From assembly GCA_903868205.1 (NCBI GenBank), contig CAIPUJ010000097.1, positions 1-5,590 on the forward strand: 5,590 bases of DNA, in the 5' to 3' direction. The notes beneath the pieces were generated by a model that was given only the letters and a program-made list of their open reading frames with translations, made no database searches and was not told the origin of the DNA. The position numbers were made by a program, and so were the translations under genes. Positions 1 through 3,926 of this stretch are shown one piece after another (within the stretch, counting starts at the first letter, position 1; every line of letters begins with the position of its first letter). This stretch comes from an uncultured bacterium (lineage in GTDB: Bacteria; Patescibacteriota; Minisyncoccia; Phycocordibacterales; GWA1-40-21).

Positions 1-585
1 AAAAATAACATCATTATATTTTCTATCCCTCTCAGTGTTTGGGACTATTCCTTTTGTAGTAATACCTATTTTCTCTTTTTCTCTTACAAAACTTTCAAAA
101 AATCTTTGGGGAATAAAATCAATAAGTTCACCCGCTGTTGAAAAGGAAAGCATTTCATATGGTTTCTGATTAGTTATCATGTCTGTGTAGATAGATAAGA
201 TATTTTCAACACTATCATAATATGTGATTTTTGGACGATTTTGCCCAGAACCATATAAACCCTCTATATCAGGCAAAATCTTTTTAATTTCATCTAGGGA
301 ATCCTCGGCCTGTCGTATTTTACTTTGTGAATATCTTAAAATCTTTTCCGGGTTTTCAATTTGATAATAGATTTTATTTTTCTTTTCAATTTCGTTCACC
401 AATCCTCTAATAGAAAGATTTAAAAGTATTTTGTATGTAGTTGATCGATTCAAACCAGAATATTCAGCTACTTTAGAAGGGAAGGCCCCACCAAGTTCAA
501 GTAGGGAAACATAAACAAAAGCTTCTTTGTCCGTAAAACCCCCTCTTTCCAACTTTTTAACTAAGTCTTGATTAATTATACTCAT
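1..585 (-). CDS. TrmB-family transcriptional regulator, C-terminus cut off by window edge
   Basis: An open frame runs from ATG (585-583) to the left edge without a stop and gives 195 residues. Residues about 17-83 form a winged helix-turn-helix of TrmB type: the family-typical opening GFTDKEAFVYVSLLELG (16-32), the helix-turn-helix AEYSGLNRSTTYKILLNL (40-57), then GLV and a basic wing (KKNKIYYQIENPEKIL, 68-83). Residues 84-104 are a charged linker helix, likely a coiled-coil dimer segment. After RPKITYYDSVENI (117-129) begins the effector-side domain, which is incomplete here. TrmB proteins bind DNA as dimers and often sense sugars; the ligand here cannot be told. No Shine-Dalgarno sequence precedes the ATG, but a -35/-10 pair ends 6 bases before it, so the mRNA is probably leaderless. 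The gene is divergent from the receiver gene at 825. The family call is secure; the regulated target is unknown. Confidence 0.88.
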   Translation of the reverse strand, partial: MSIINQDLVKKLERGGFTDKEAFVYVSLLELGGAFPSKVAEYSGLNRSTTYKILLNLSIRGLVNEIEKKNKIYYQIENPEKILRYSQSKIRQAEDSLDEIKKILPDIEGLYGSGQNRPKITYYDSVENILSIYTDMITNQKPYEMLSFSTAGELIDFIPQRFFESFVREKEKIGITTKGIVPNTERDRKYNDVIF

Positions 586-591
586 ATAACC

Positions 592-619
592 AGCATATAC
601 CTTTCACTATTTTTGTCAA
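592..619 (-). promoter_or_regulatory. Promoter of the TrmB-type gene (leaderless)
   Basis: On the minus strand a perfect TTGACA (619-614) is followed after 16 bases by TATGCT (597-592, 4 of 6 consensus bases). Six bases later comes the ATG at 585, so the expected transcription start falls on the start codon itself. This agrees with the absence of a ribosome binding site. Confidence 0.6.
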
Positions 620-647
620 TTCTTACGAACAAAATATTCATGTGTAC

Positions 648-727
648 TATAATATCTATATTTAGAGCCATATATATATTACATAATGATATTTGTTTAA
701 CACAATGCTAGACAAATATTATATACT
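648..727 (+). promoter_or_regulatory. AT-rich promoter zone with an 8-bp inverted repeat, upstream of the receiver gene
   Basis: The 239 bases between the divergent genes at 585 and 825 are AT-rich. They contain a consensus TATAAT (648-653) and a second -10-like TATACT (722-727). Between them lies an inverted repeat, ATATTTGT (689-696) and ACAAATAT (712-719), separated by 15 bases and ending two bases before the second -10 box. It could be an operator for a dimeric regulator, possibly the adjacent TrmB-type protein, or a leader hairpin. No good -35 box is seen for either -10. Either promoter would leave a leader of about 90-170 bases before the receiver gene. Confidence 0.35.
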
Positions 728-811
728 ATTTCCAGATAAGTTATTTGATAAACCATGTTACAAGCAACCGATATTTCGGTGGCGCATGACAAACAGAGAA
801 CTTACAAAAAC

Positions 812-817
812 AAGGAG
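812..817 (+). promoter_or_regulatory. Ribosome binding site that sets the receiver gene start
   Basis: AAGGAG lies 7 bases before the ATG at 825. It supports that ATG over the longer in-frame starts at 693 (TTG) and 705 (ATG), which would add residues with no match to a receiver domain. Confidence 0.8.
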
Positions 818-824
818 AATTACC

Positions 825-1487
825 ATGCGTATTCTAGTGTTCGACGACAATCAGACCCACCGCGCGGCCGCCCAAGCCCAACTCAAGGACCACGACCTCA
901 CGGTCGTCGGCACTTACGACGAAGCACAGAAGCTGCTCACGCCGCAGTTCGACTACGAGAAGGCTTCGGCAATACTCAAGTGCCAGTTCGGCGACTTCAA
1001 CCCTTATCGTTCAGACGATGAGGCAAAAAAAGCCGAGTACTTCGCAGCGGATAAGCTGGCGAAAGAGCAGGCGACGACCTATCCCTGCTTCGACGTTGTT
1101 CTGACTGACCTTCTCGTGCCCGCTTCACAGCAAGCACAAGGTTCGCTGGAGCTCGTCGGCAAGGAGATGCCAGTCGGTATCTTCATTGGACTGCTGGCTG
1201 CGGTCAGGGCGCGGGCGAAGTATGTCGCAATCTTCACCGATAGCGACCACCACTCGCACCCCGCCTCCGCCTGCTTCGATGTCTTCAACTATGCTGGCGG
1301 AGAGAGTAGGCCCACGGCCTTCACGGTCGAGGGTAGCAAGGTCATCCTCTCTAACACGGGGAATTGGGTCCAGCGATTCGATCCGCAGGACCTCTCGAAG
1401 GCGTTGGAATACGAAGAGTACAGTAAGCGGTCCGACACGGTCCGCGCCAAAAACTGGGCCGCACTCCTCGCTCATCTCACCGCCTAG
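825..1487 (+). CDS. Atypical response-regulator receiver-like protein, GC-rich
   Basis: The 220-residue product has the core marks of a CheY-like receiver. A first strand, MRILVFDDN, carries the acidic pair D7-D8. Strand VVLTDLLVP carries the likely phosphoacceptor D95. Strand AIFTDS carries the conserved Thr (T138). It is unusual in that D95 lies about 40 residues later than in CheY, because a charged helical insert (about 40-85) sits between the second and third strands. After T138 comes a histidine-rich DHHSHP (141-146), and no clear conserved Lys of the fifth strand is seen. There is no DNA-binding or enzymatic output domain; the C-terminus (DPQDLSKALEY through AKNWAALLAHL) is helical. 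The gene stands alone between a divergent regulator and a terminator, with no histidine kinase in view. It is strongly GC-rich (38 of 60 bases at 1201-1260, against 16 of 60 at 3661-3720) with C/G-ending codons, which suggests transfer or a distinct codon regime. The receiver fold is likely; phosphorylation and function are inference. Confidence 0.75.
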   Translation: MRILVFDDNQTHRAAAQAQLKDHDLTVVGTYDEAQKLLTPQFDYEKASAILKCQFGDFNPYRSDDEAKKAEYFAADKLAKEQATTYPCFDVVLTDLLVPASQQAQGSLELVGKEMPVGIFIGLLAAVRARAKYVAIFTDSDHHSHPASACFDVFNYAGGESRPTAFTVEGSKVILSNTGNWVQRFDPQDLSKALEYEEYSKRSDTVRAKNWAALLAHLTA

Positions 1488-1490
1488 CAC

Positions 1491-1548
1491 GCCGCACTTT
1501 CGCGGCCAACCAAAACACGCTATGTCTTCGGACCTCTAGCGTGTTTTT
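1491..1548 (+). terminator. Intrinsic terminator of the receiver gene
   Basis: Two hairpins follow the stop codon. The first, GCCGC/GCGGC (1491-1495 with 1502-1506), is small. The main one pairs AAAACACGCTA (1512-1522) with TAGCGTGTTTT (1537-1547) and ends in a T run. Its apical part contains GTC-TTCG-GAC (1524-1533), a UUCG tetraloop mini-hairpin closed by C-G, the very stable form. This marks the end of the receiver transcription unit. Confidence 0.85.
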
Positions 1549-1556
1549 CATTTCCC

Positions 1557-1601
1557 CATCTCCCCAATATACCTAACCTTTTCATACATCCGATTTATAT
1601 A
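1557..1601. repeat. 45-bp imperfect direct repeat, copy 1
   Basis: Begins CATCTCCCCAA and ends GATTTATATA. It matches copy 2 (2438-2482) at 40 of 45 positions. On the minus strand it reads as a protein C-terminus, YINRMYEKVRYIGEMGK followed by TGA, and the frame is open upstream to a TAA at about 1660. Of the five differences from copy 2, three are synonymous in this frame, one is Ile/Val and one Arg/Gln. A TATAAT box (1623-1628) lies 21 bases beyond its right end, as in copy 2. The right end also forms a 7-bp dyad, CCGATTT/AAATCGG (1590-1596 with 1606-1612). It may be the decayed end of a duplicated gene or a small repeated element. Confidence 0.75.
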
Positions 1602-1622
1602 ATCAAAATCGGTCAAAATGGT

Positions 1623-1691
1623 TATAATAATTTCTAGTTGGGCGCACAGTGTAAGTAATTAAAAACCACCCCTTAATCTTGGTGGTTTTTT
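1623..1691 (+). ncRNA. Possible short terminated transcript (about 57 nt)
   Basis: A consensus TATAAT (1623-1628) is followed only about 33 bases later by an intrinsic terminator (1661-1691). If the box is used, transcription would start near 1635 and stop near 1691, giving a short RNA with a GC-rich 5' segment (GGGCGCACAGTGTAAG) and a terminator hairpin. No -35 box is evident. The 5' segment is the inverted repeat of 1692-1704, so the RNA would be complementary to the minus-strand RNA just past that terminator. This rests only on promoter and terminator spacing. Confidence 0.3.
1661..1691. terminator. Bidirectional intrinsic terminator inside a 13-bp inverted repeat
   Basis: AAAAACCACC (1661-1670) pairs with GGTGGTTTTT (1681-1690) around a 10-base loop. 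There is a T run on the plus strand and a matching A run, giving a T run on the minus strand. The hairpin is bracketed by CGCACAGTGTAAG (1643-1655) and CTTACACTGTGCG (1692-1704), so the full stem can extend well beyond the terminator. It would end a plus-strand RNA from the TATAAT at 1623 and a minus-strand RNA coming from about 1978. Confidence 0.75.
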
Positions 1692-1692
1692 C

Positions 1693-1881
1693 TTACACTG
1701 TGCGAGCCGGAGCACGACGGTGCGAGGCGGGGTCGCGAGATTTTTCAGCAGAAAAATACTTGTGACCATAGTGTGCGCCCGAGCAAGCAAACTGCTTTGC
1801 TTGCGTGTAGGAATCGAAGACCTTTGATAGTTTTTCTGGAGTGTATCCACGAACAAAAAACAGAAAAGGTGTACTGACCAT
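1693..1881 (-). pseudogene. Possible small minus-strand ORF or coding relic (62 aa)
   Basis: From ATG (1881-1879) to the TAA at 1695-1693 the frame reads 62 residues. The central part, GYTPEKLSKVFDSYTQAKQF followed by a Cys-Ser-Gly-Ala-His run, looks protein-like. The tail is Arg/Ala/Pro-rich and ends APARTV just before the bidirectional terminator. Upstream the frame is closed by a TAG eleven codons after PLPQTR, while the next frame stays open, which could mean a frameshifted relic. No ribosome binding site is visible, and the same bases form several strong hairpins, so the reading may be incidental to a structured RNA. I recognise no family. Confidence 0.25.
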
Positions 1882-1978
1882 GTAAGGGTCGATATCCTAC
1901 CGTCTCCTCTTCCGAGTTTGGGGAAGGGGACCAAAAATCGGAAGGACATCTAAATACTTAAGTATTTTTAGGTACACC
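1868..1978 (-). ncRNA. Cloverleaf-like four-way junction, candidate structured RNA
   Basis: Read on the minus strand, four helices join almost without spacers. P1 is GGTGTAC (1978-1972) with GTACACC (1874-1868). P2 is the 16-bp AT palindrome 1952-1967. P3 is GATGTC (1950-1945) with GATATC (1896-1891), continued by CTTCCGA/TCGGAAG (1944-1938 with 1915-1909) and a further 5-bp TTTGG/CCAAA stem. P4 is GACC (1890-1887) with GGTC (1879-1876) around a 7-base loop. One pair in P3 is a G-U on the minus strand but an A-C mismatch on the plus strand, weakly favouring minus. After P1 comes a T-rich stretch (1867-1854), so it could also end transcription. It lacks the tRNA T-loop sequence and a CCA end. 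Confidence 0.4.
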
Positions 1979-2027
1979 ACAATAGGAATCAAACTTTTTA
2001 TTGGTAAATAGATATTTTTTATTCATG

Positions 2028-2036
2028 TGTTATACT
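2028..2036 (+). promoter_or_regulatory. Extended -10 promoter of the gene at 2044 (leaderless)
   Basis: TGTTATACT is an extended -10 (TGn plus TATACT at 2031-2036). Seven bases separate it from the ATG at 2044, so the transcript should start at or next to the start codon. No -35 box or ribosome binding site is seen. Confidence 0.6.
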
Positions 2037-2043
2037 TTATTAT

Positions 2044-2418
2044 ATGAATACATTTGAAAAACAAATGCCATTAGAAAAAACACCAAATGAAAAGAGAGCA
2101 GAAACAATGCTACTTTATGTTGATAATATTAAAAGACAAATTGATTTTCATAGTGGAGATATAGATAAACACTATTTGGAGTCATTACAAAACTTAATGA
2201 AAAGAATCGAACCTTTGGTAGAGGAAATGAATGATGAAGAACTAAAGAAAAAATCTTTCTCTTTATTGTTGGGGGCATTAATTGGACTTACTTCTCATAT
2301 CCAAATGGACATTCGTGCAGAAAAAGATACCTTCAAAAGTGAATTCGGGCACTCTGTTGAAATCCAAAGGTCACATGAACAGATCGTATTAAATGCTATA
2401 AAAGAAATATTAAGTTAA
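2044..2418 (+). CDS. Hypothetical small helical protein (124 aa)
   Basis: I do not recognise a family. The product is charged and without signal peptide, membrane segment or cysteines. Composition and spacing of hydrophobic residues predict mostly helix: about 15-55 (AETMLLYVDNIKRQIDFHSG and on), 56-80 (RIEPLVEEMNDEELKKK), 80-95 (SFSLLLGALIGLTSHI) and a C-terminal helix. Two histidines lie in the second half (GHSVEIQRSH, about 106-115). The start is fixed by the extended -10 box seven bases upstream, which points to leaderless translation. Codon use is A-rich like its neighbours. No terminator follows it; the gap to the next gene holds the second copy of the 45-bp repeat and a promoter, so the next gene is probably a separate unit. 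Confidence 0.75.
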   Translation: MNTFEKQMPLEKTPNEKRAETMLLYVDNIKRQIDFHSGDIDKHYLESLQNLMKRIEPLVEEMNDEELKKKSFSLLLGALIGLTSHIQMDIRAEKDTFKSEFGHSVEIQRSHEQIVLNAIKEILS

Positions 2419-2437
2419 GCCTGCTACATTAACAACT

Positions 2438-2482
2438 CATCTCCCCAACATACCGTACCTTCTCATACATCTGATTTATATA
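2438..2482. repeat. 45-bp imperfect direct repeat, copy 2
   Basis: Matches 1557-1601 at 40 of 45 positions. On the minus strand it reads KYINQMYEKVRYVGEMSC and a TAA stop, keeping the same frame as copy 1 with three synonymous changes. Upstream on the minus strand the frame is open only to a TAA about eight codons earlier, with no convincing start codon, so at most a gene remnant is present here. A TATAAT box (2505-2510), part of the promoter of the 2517 gene, begins 22 bases past its right end. Confidence 0.75.
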
Positions 2483-2501
2483 CTTTTCTTCTCTAAGATT
2501 A

Positions 2502-2510
2502 TGTTATAAT
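2502..2510 (+). promoter_or_regulatory. Extended -10 promoter of the gene at 2517 (leaderless)
   Basis: TGTTATAAT is a consensus extended -10. Only six bases (2511-2516) separate it from the ATG at 2517, predicting a transcript that begins at the start codon. The surrounding AAGATTATGTTATAAT closely resembles AAGATTATGCTATATT at 4119-4134. Confidence 0.7.
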
Positions 2511-2516
2511 TATTTT

Positions 2517-2789
2517 ATGGAAAACATAACCATATTGTTTGATATTTTAATAGCGATTCTTTCTTTGTGGGTTTTAACAAAATTATTACCTTTTAGTGGT
2601 TTGCTCGGTAAATCTTTAAAGACAATCGGCTATGGGATAGTCGTTATTGGGTTTTCACAACTTATTGAAACATTGGGTCTTATTTTAATAAAAACAAGCC
2701 CAGCAATAATAGAAAATATTCATCGTCTTATTTTGACGCTTGGCTTTATTCTTATAGTCCTTGGTTTTAGAAAACTTTTAGTTAAATAA
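2517..2789 (+). CDS. Hypothetical small membrane protein (90 aa, three membrane segments)
   Basis: I do not recognise a family. The product is very hydrophobic, with three likely membrane helices at about 5-25 (ILFDILIAILSLWVLTKLL), 36-58 (IGYGIVVIGFSQLIETLGLIL) and 68-86 (HRLILTLGFILIVLGFRKL). Short polar loops join them and the C-terminus is basic (RKLLVK). It has no catalytic-looking motif. The second and third helices share a glycine-rich pattern ending in LG, which may reflect packing of helices. It is inferred to start on a leaderless mRNA from the extended -10 at 2502-2510. It ends at a strong terminator shared with the convergent DoxX-like gene, another small multi-helix membrane protein, but opposite transcription means the two are not in one operon. 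Confidence 0.78.
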   Translation: MENITILFDILIAILSLWVLTKLLPFSGLLGKSLKTIGYGIVVIGFSQLIETLGLILIKTSPAIIENIHRLILTLGFILIVLGFRKLLVK

Positions 2790-2807
2790 ATCCCTTCTTT
2801 TATATTT

Positions 2808-2832
2808 AAAAACCGCCCTCAGGCGGTTTTTT
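2808..2832. terminator. Bidirectional terminator between convergent genes
   Basis: AAAAACCGCC (2808-2817) pairs with GGCGGTTTTT (2822-2831) around the loop CTCA, with T runs in both directions. It lies between the stop codons at 2789 (plus) and 2836 (minus) and serves both genes. Confidence 0.92.
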
Positions 2833-2835
2833 CTT

Positions 2836-3246
2836 TTATATCCCCATTATATCAAACCCAAAAGCCCCAGCTCCTGTAAAAATAAGCGAGAATGAAATAG
2901 CGAACATCAAAACATAGAAGGGAAGTGTTCTTTCTTCAATCCCTTCTTCTCTGTACTCTAAGACAGCAGAAGCGAAGTAAATCATAGAGAATATCATTGC
3001 AACTATTTGTGTATAAGCACCACCTATAAGCATAAGTCCGCCGATTATCTCAACAACTGCAAAAAGTCTTACAAAAATTCCAGCGGGTTTGAAATGAATT
3101 GTTTCAAATAAAGTAGACCACCTAGCTTTTTCTTTGGTTAATTTGAGTGATCCAAGATTAATCGCAATAAAACCAATAATAATTCTGAGAACTAACGGCG
3201 CAAAAATACCAAATGTTAAAAGTTGTGGAAATGTGTTTAATATCAT
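2836..3246 (-). CDS. DoxX-like membrane protein
   Basis: The 136-residue product has four predicted membrane helices at about 9-31, 56-77, 79-97 and 107-128, the layout of the DoxX/DoxD-like family. Family-like features are the Arg in the first helix (R21), an E-x-x-G-G-x-x-L-x-x-G pattern in the second (E66-G76), and the closing TGAGAFGFD (124-132), which matches the usual end of DoxX proteins. Relatives have been linked to quinone or sulfur redox chemistry and to membrane complexes, but many are uncharacterised, so no reaction is assigned. I chose the ATG at 3246 over the one at 3252 because the -10 box TATACT (3259-3254) ends seven bases before 3246 but only one base before 3252; the longer form would need transcription to start upstream of its own promoter. 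It is divergent from the methyltransferase gene. Confidence 0.8.
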   Translation of the reverse strand: MILNTFPQLLTFGIFAPLVLRIIIGFIAINLGSLKLTKEKARWSTLFETIHFKPAGIFVRLFAVVEIIGGLMLIGGAYTQIVAMIFSMIYFASAVLEYREEGIEERTLPFYVLMFAISFSLIFTGAGAFGFDIMGI

Positions 3247-3253
3247 AAACATA

Positions 3254-3259
3254 AGTATA
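3254..3259 (-). promoter_or_regulatory. -10 box of the DoxX-like gene (leaderless)
   Basis: TATACT on the minus strand (3259-3254) lies seven bases before the ATG at 3246. A weak -35 candidate, TAGACT, sits about 18 bases further upstream. No ribosome binding site is present. This spacing decides the start codon. Confidence 0.55.
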
Positions 3260-3298
3260 AAGCAGAAAGTTTATAAAGTCTATAAAGTATTTCTACTC

Positions 3299-3369
3299 TG
3301 TCATTCCCGTGAAGACGGGAATCTAGATATATAAAAAGAGACTAGATTCCCGCATTCGCGGGAATGACA
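3299..3369. repeat. Inverted pair of 28-bp GTCATTCCCG-type hairpin repeats
   Basis: Left arm 3299-3326 and right arm 3342-3369 are inverted copies differing at three positions, with 15 bp of AT-rich sequence between them. Each arm is itself a hairpin: ATTCCCGT/ACGGGAAT with loop GAAG (left) and ATTCCCGC/GCGGGAAT with loop ATTC (right). The outermost arm pair differs by T-A versus C-G, a compensated change that keeps the stem. The core ATTCCC-spacer-GGGAAT followed by CTAG resembles widely scattered repeats such as the dRS3 elements of Neisseria, which are phage integration targets. Relation to those is by resemblance only. It sits in the intergenic space between two divergent genes, outside both proposed promoters. 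Confidence 0.85.
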
Positions 3370-3395
3370 AGACAATAGAAGTTTGCCTACATTTT

Positions 3396-3404
3396 TGCTA
3401 TAGT
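3396..3404 (+). promoter_or_regulatory. Extended -10 promoter of the methyltransferase gene (leaderless)
   Basis: TGCTATAGT is an extended -10 box. Seven bases (3405-3411) separate it from the ATG at 3412, and no ribosome binding site is present. Confidence 0.62.
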
Positions 3405-3411
3405 TTTATAT

Positions 3412-3885
3412 ATGAAACCCCAAAAGATAGTGATACTAGATAATATAAGAAGCATACACAATGTAGGTTCTATTTTCCGTACCTCTGATGCCCTCGGAAT
3501 AGAAAAAATATATTTATGTGGATGCACACCAACACCTAAAGATAGATTTGGAAGAGAAAGGCAAGATCTAGCTAAGGTAGCGCTCGGAGCTGAAAAAGAT
3601 GTTGAGTGGGAATACGTAAAAGAAACGAAAGATATAATCAAAACACTTAAAAAAGAAAAATATCAAATAATTGCAGTGGAACAAGCAAAAAACTCCACAA
3701 ACTATAAAGAAGTAAAAATAAAATATCCGACAGCTCTAATAATGGGGAATGAGGTAGGAGGCATAGAAAAAGATATTCTTAAACTTGCAGATGTTGTGGC
3801 CGAAATACCAATGAAGGGAAATAAAGAAAGTTTAAATGTTTCTGTGTCTTTTGGGATAGCTGGGTATGAAATATTTAACAAGTAA
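3412..3885 (+). CDS. TrmH/SpoU-family RNA 2'-O-methyltransferase
   Basis: The 157-residue product is a bare SPOUT (alpha/beta knot) catalytic domain that transfers a methyl group from S-adenosylmethionine to a ribose 2'-OH of rRNA or tRNA. All three family motifs are present. Motif 1 is NIRSIHNVGSIFRTSDALG (11-29) with the catalytic Arg as R23. Motif 2 is IMGNEVGGIE (110-119). Motif 3 is IPMKGNKESLNVSVSFGIA (132-150) with the conserved Asn N142. Motifs 2 and 3 build the knot and the cofactor pocket. It lacks the N-terminal RNA-binding domain of RlmB and TrmH and has the length of TrmL (tRNA position-34 methylase), but the sequence does not settle the substrate, so no symbol is given. Such proteins act as dimers in the cytoplasm. 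It appears to be a single-gene unit starting on a leaderless mRNA. Confidence 0.92.
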   Translation: MKPQKIVILDNIRSIHNVGSIFRTSDALGIEKIYLCGCTPTPKDRFGRERQDLAKVALGAEKDVEWEYVKETKDIIKTLKKEKYQIIAVEQAKNSTNYKEVKIKYPTALIMGNEVGGIEKDILKLADVVAEIPMKGNKESLNVSVSFGIAGYEIFNK

Positions 3886-3891
3886 AAATAA

Positions 3892-3918
3892 AAACCGGTC
3901 GTTTTTTACGACCGGTTT
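3892..3918 (-). terminator. Terminator of the small cysteine-protein gene
   Basis: An 11-bp stem, AAACCGGTCGT (3892-3902) with ACGACCGGTTT (3908-3918), has a 5-base loop. On the minus strand it is followed by TTATTTTTAC, a good T tract, so it ends the 4103-3927 gene. On the plus strand only TTT then CGG follows, so it is a weaker stop for the methyltransferase gene. Confidence 0.8.
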
Positions 3919-3926
3919 CGGATATC

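Larger units (their letters stand above)
1640..1978. other. Highly structured GC-variable intergenic element, possible novel structured RNA
   Basis: Almost every segment of this gap pairs locally. Helices seen: a 13-bp inverted repeat 1643-1655/1692-1704 enclosing a terminator; a hairpin 1706-1728 (GCC/GGC and GCAC/GTGC around a GACG loop); a 16-pair hairpin 1731-1767; a 9-bp hairpin with a CTGC loop 1783-1804; a 7-bp hairpin 1832-1838/1861-1867; and a four-way junction 1868-1978. A long-range helix, GGGCGCACA (1640-1648) with TGTGCGCCC (1772-1780), encloses the first three but competes with the 13-bp repeat for bases 1643-1648. Positions 1681-1740 are 38 of 60 G+C although both flanks are AT-rich. 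I do not recognise tmRNA, RNase P, SRP RNA, 6S RNA or a tRNA here. A short minus-strand reading frame overlaps part of it. Strand and function are undecided. Confidence 0.55.

Noticed and set aside
693..824. Upstream extension of the receiver gene to TTG 693 or ATG 705
   Set aside because: The extra residues are AT-biased and unlike a receiver N-terminus, overlap the promoter zone, and the AAGGAG before 825 fixes the start.
1079..1539. Several open frames in other frames over the GC-rich receiver gene
   Set aside because: They are by-products of high G+C, have no ribosome binding sites and no recognisable domain.
1637..1655. Integron attC site suggested by GTTGGGC (1637-1643)
   Set aside because: The matching inverted core site at the other end of the hairpin is absent, and no integrase or cassette layout is seen.
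1659..1949. 96-residue minus-strand frame across the structured gap
   Set aside because: It reads through the terminator hairpin into its own stem and lacks a ribosome binding site; the alternative 62-residue frame is more protein-like. Its first part may belong to a frameshifted relic.
1868..1978. tRNA gene suggested by the cloverleaf shape
   Set aside because: There is no TTCRA T-loop, no D-loop GG, no anticodon arm of normal size and no CCA on either strand.
3134..3334. Plus-strand 66-residue frame over the DoxX-like start and the inverted repeat
   Set aside because: It is antisense to a well-supported gene, runs through the hairpin repeat and has no initiation signals.
3299..3369. CRISPR array
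   Set aside because: There are only two units, in inverted orientation, each a hairpin, with one 15-bp interval and no spacers.
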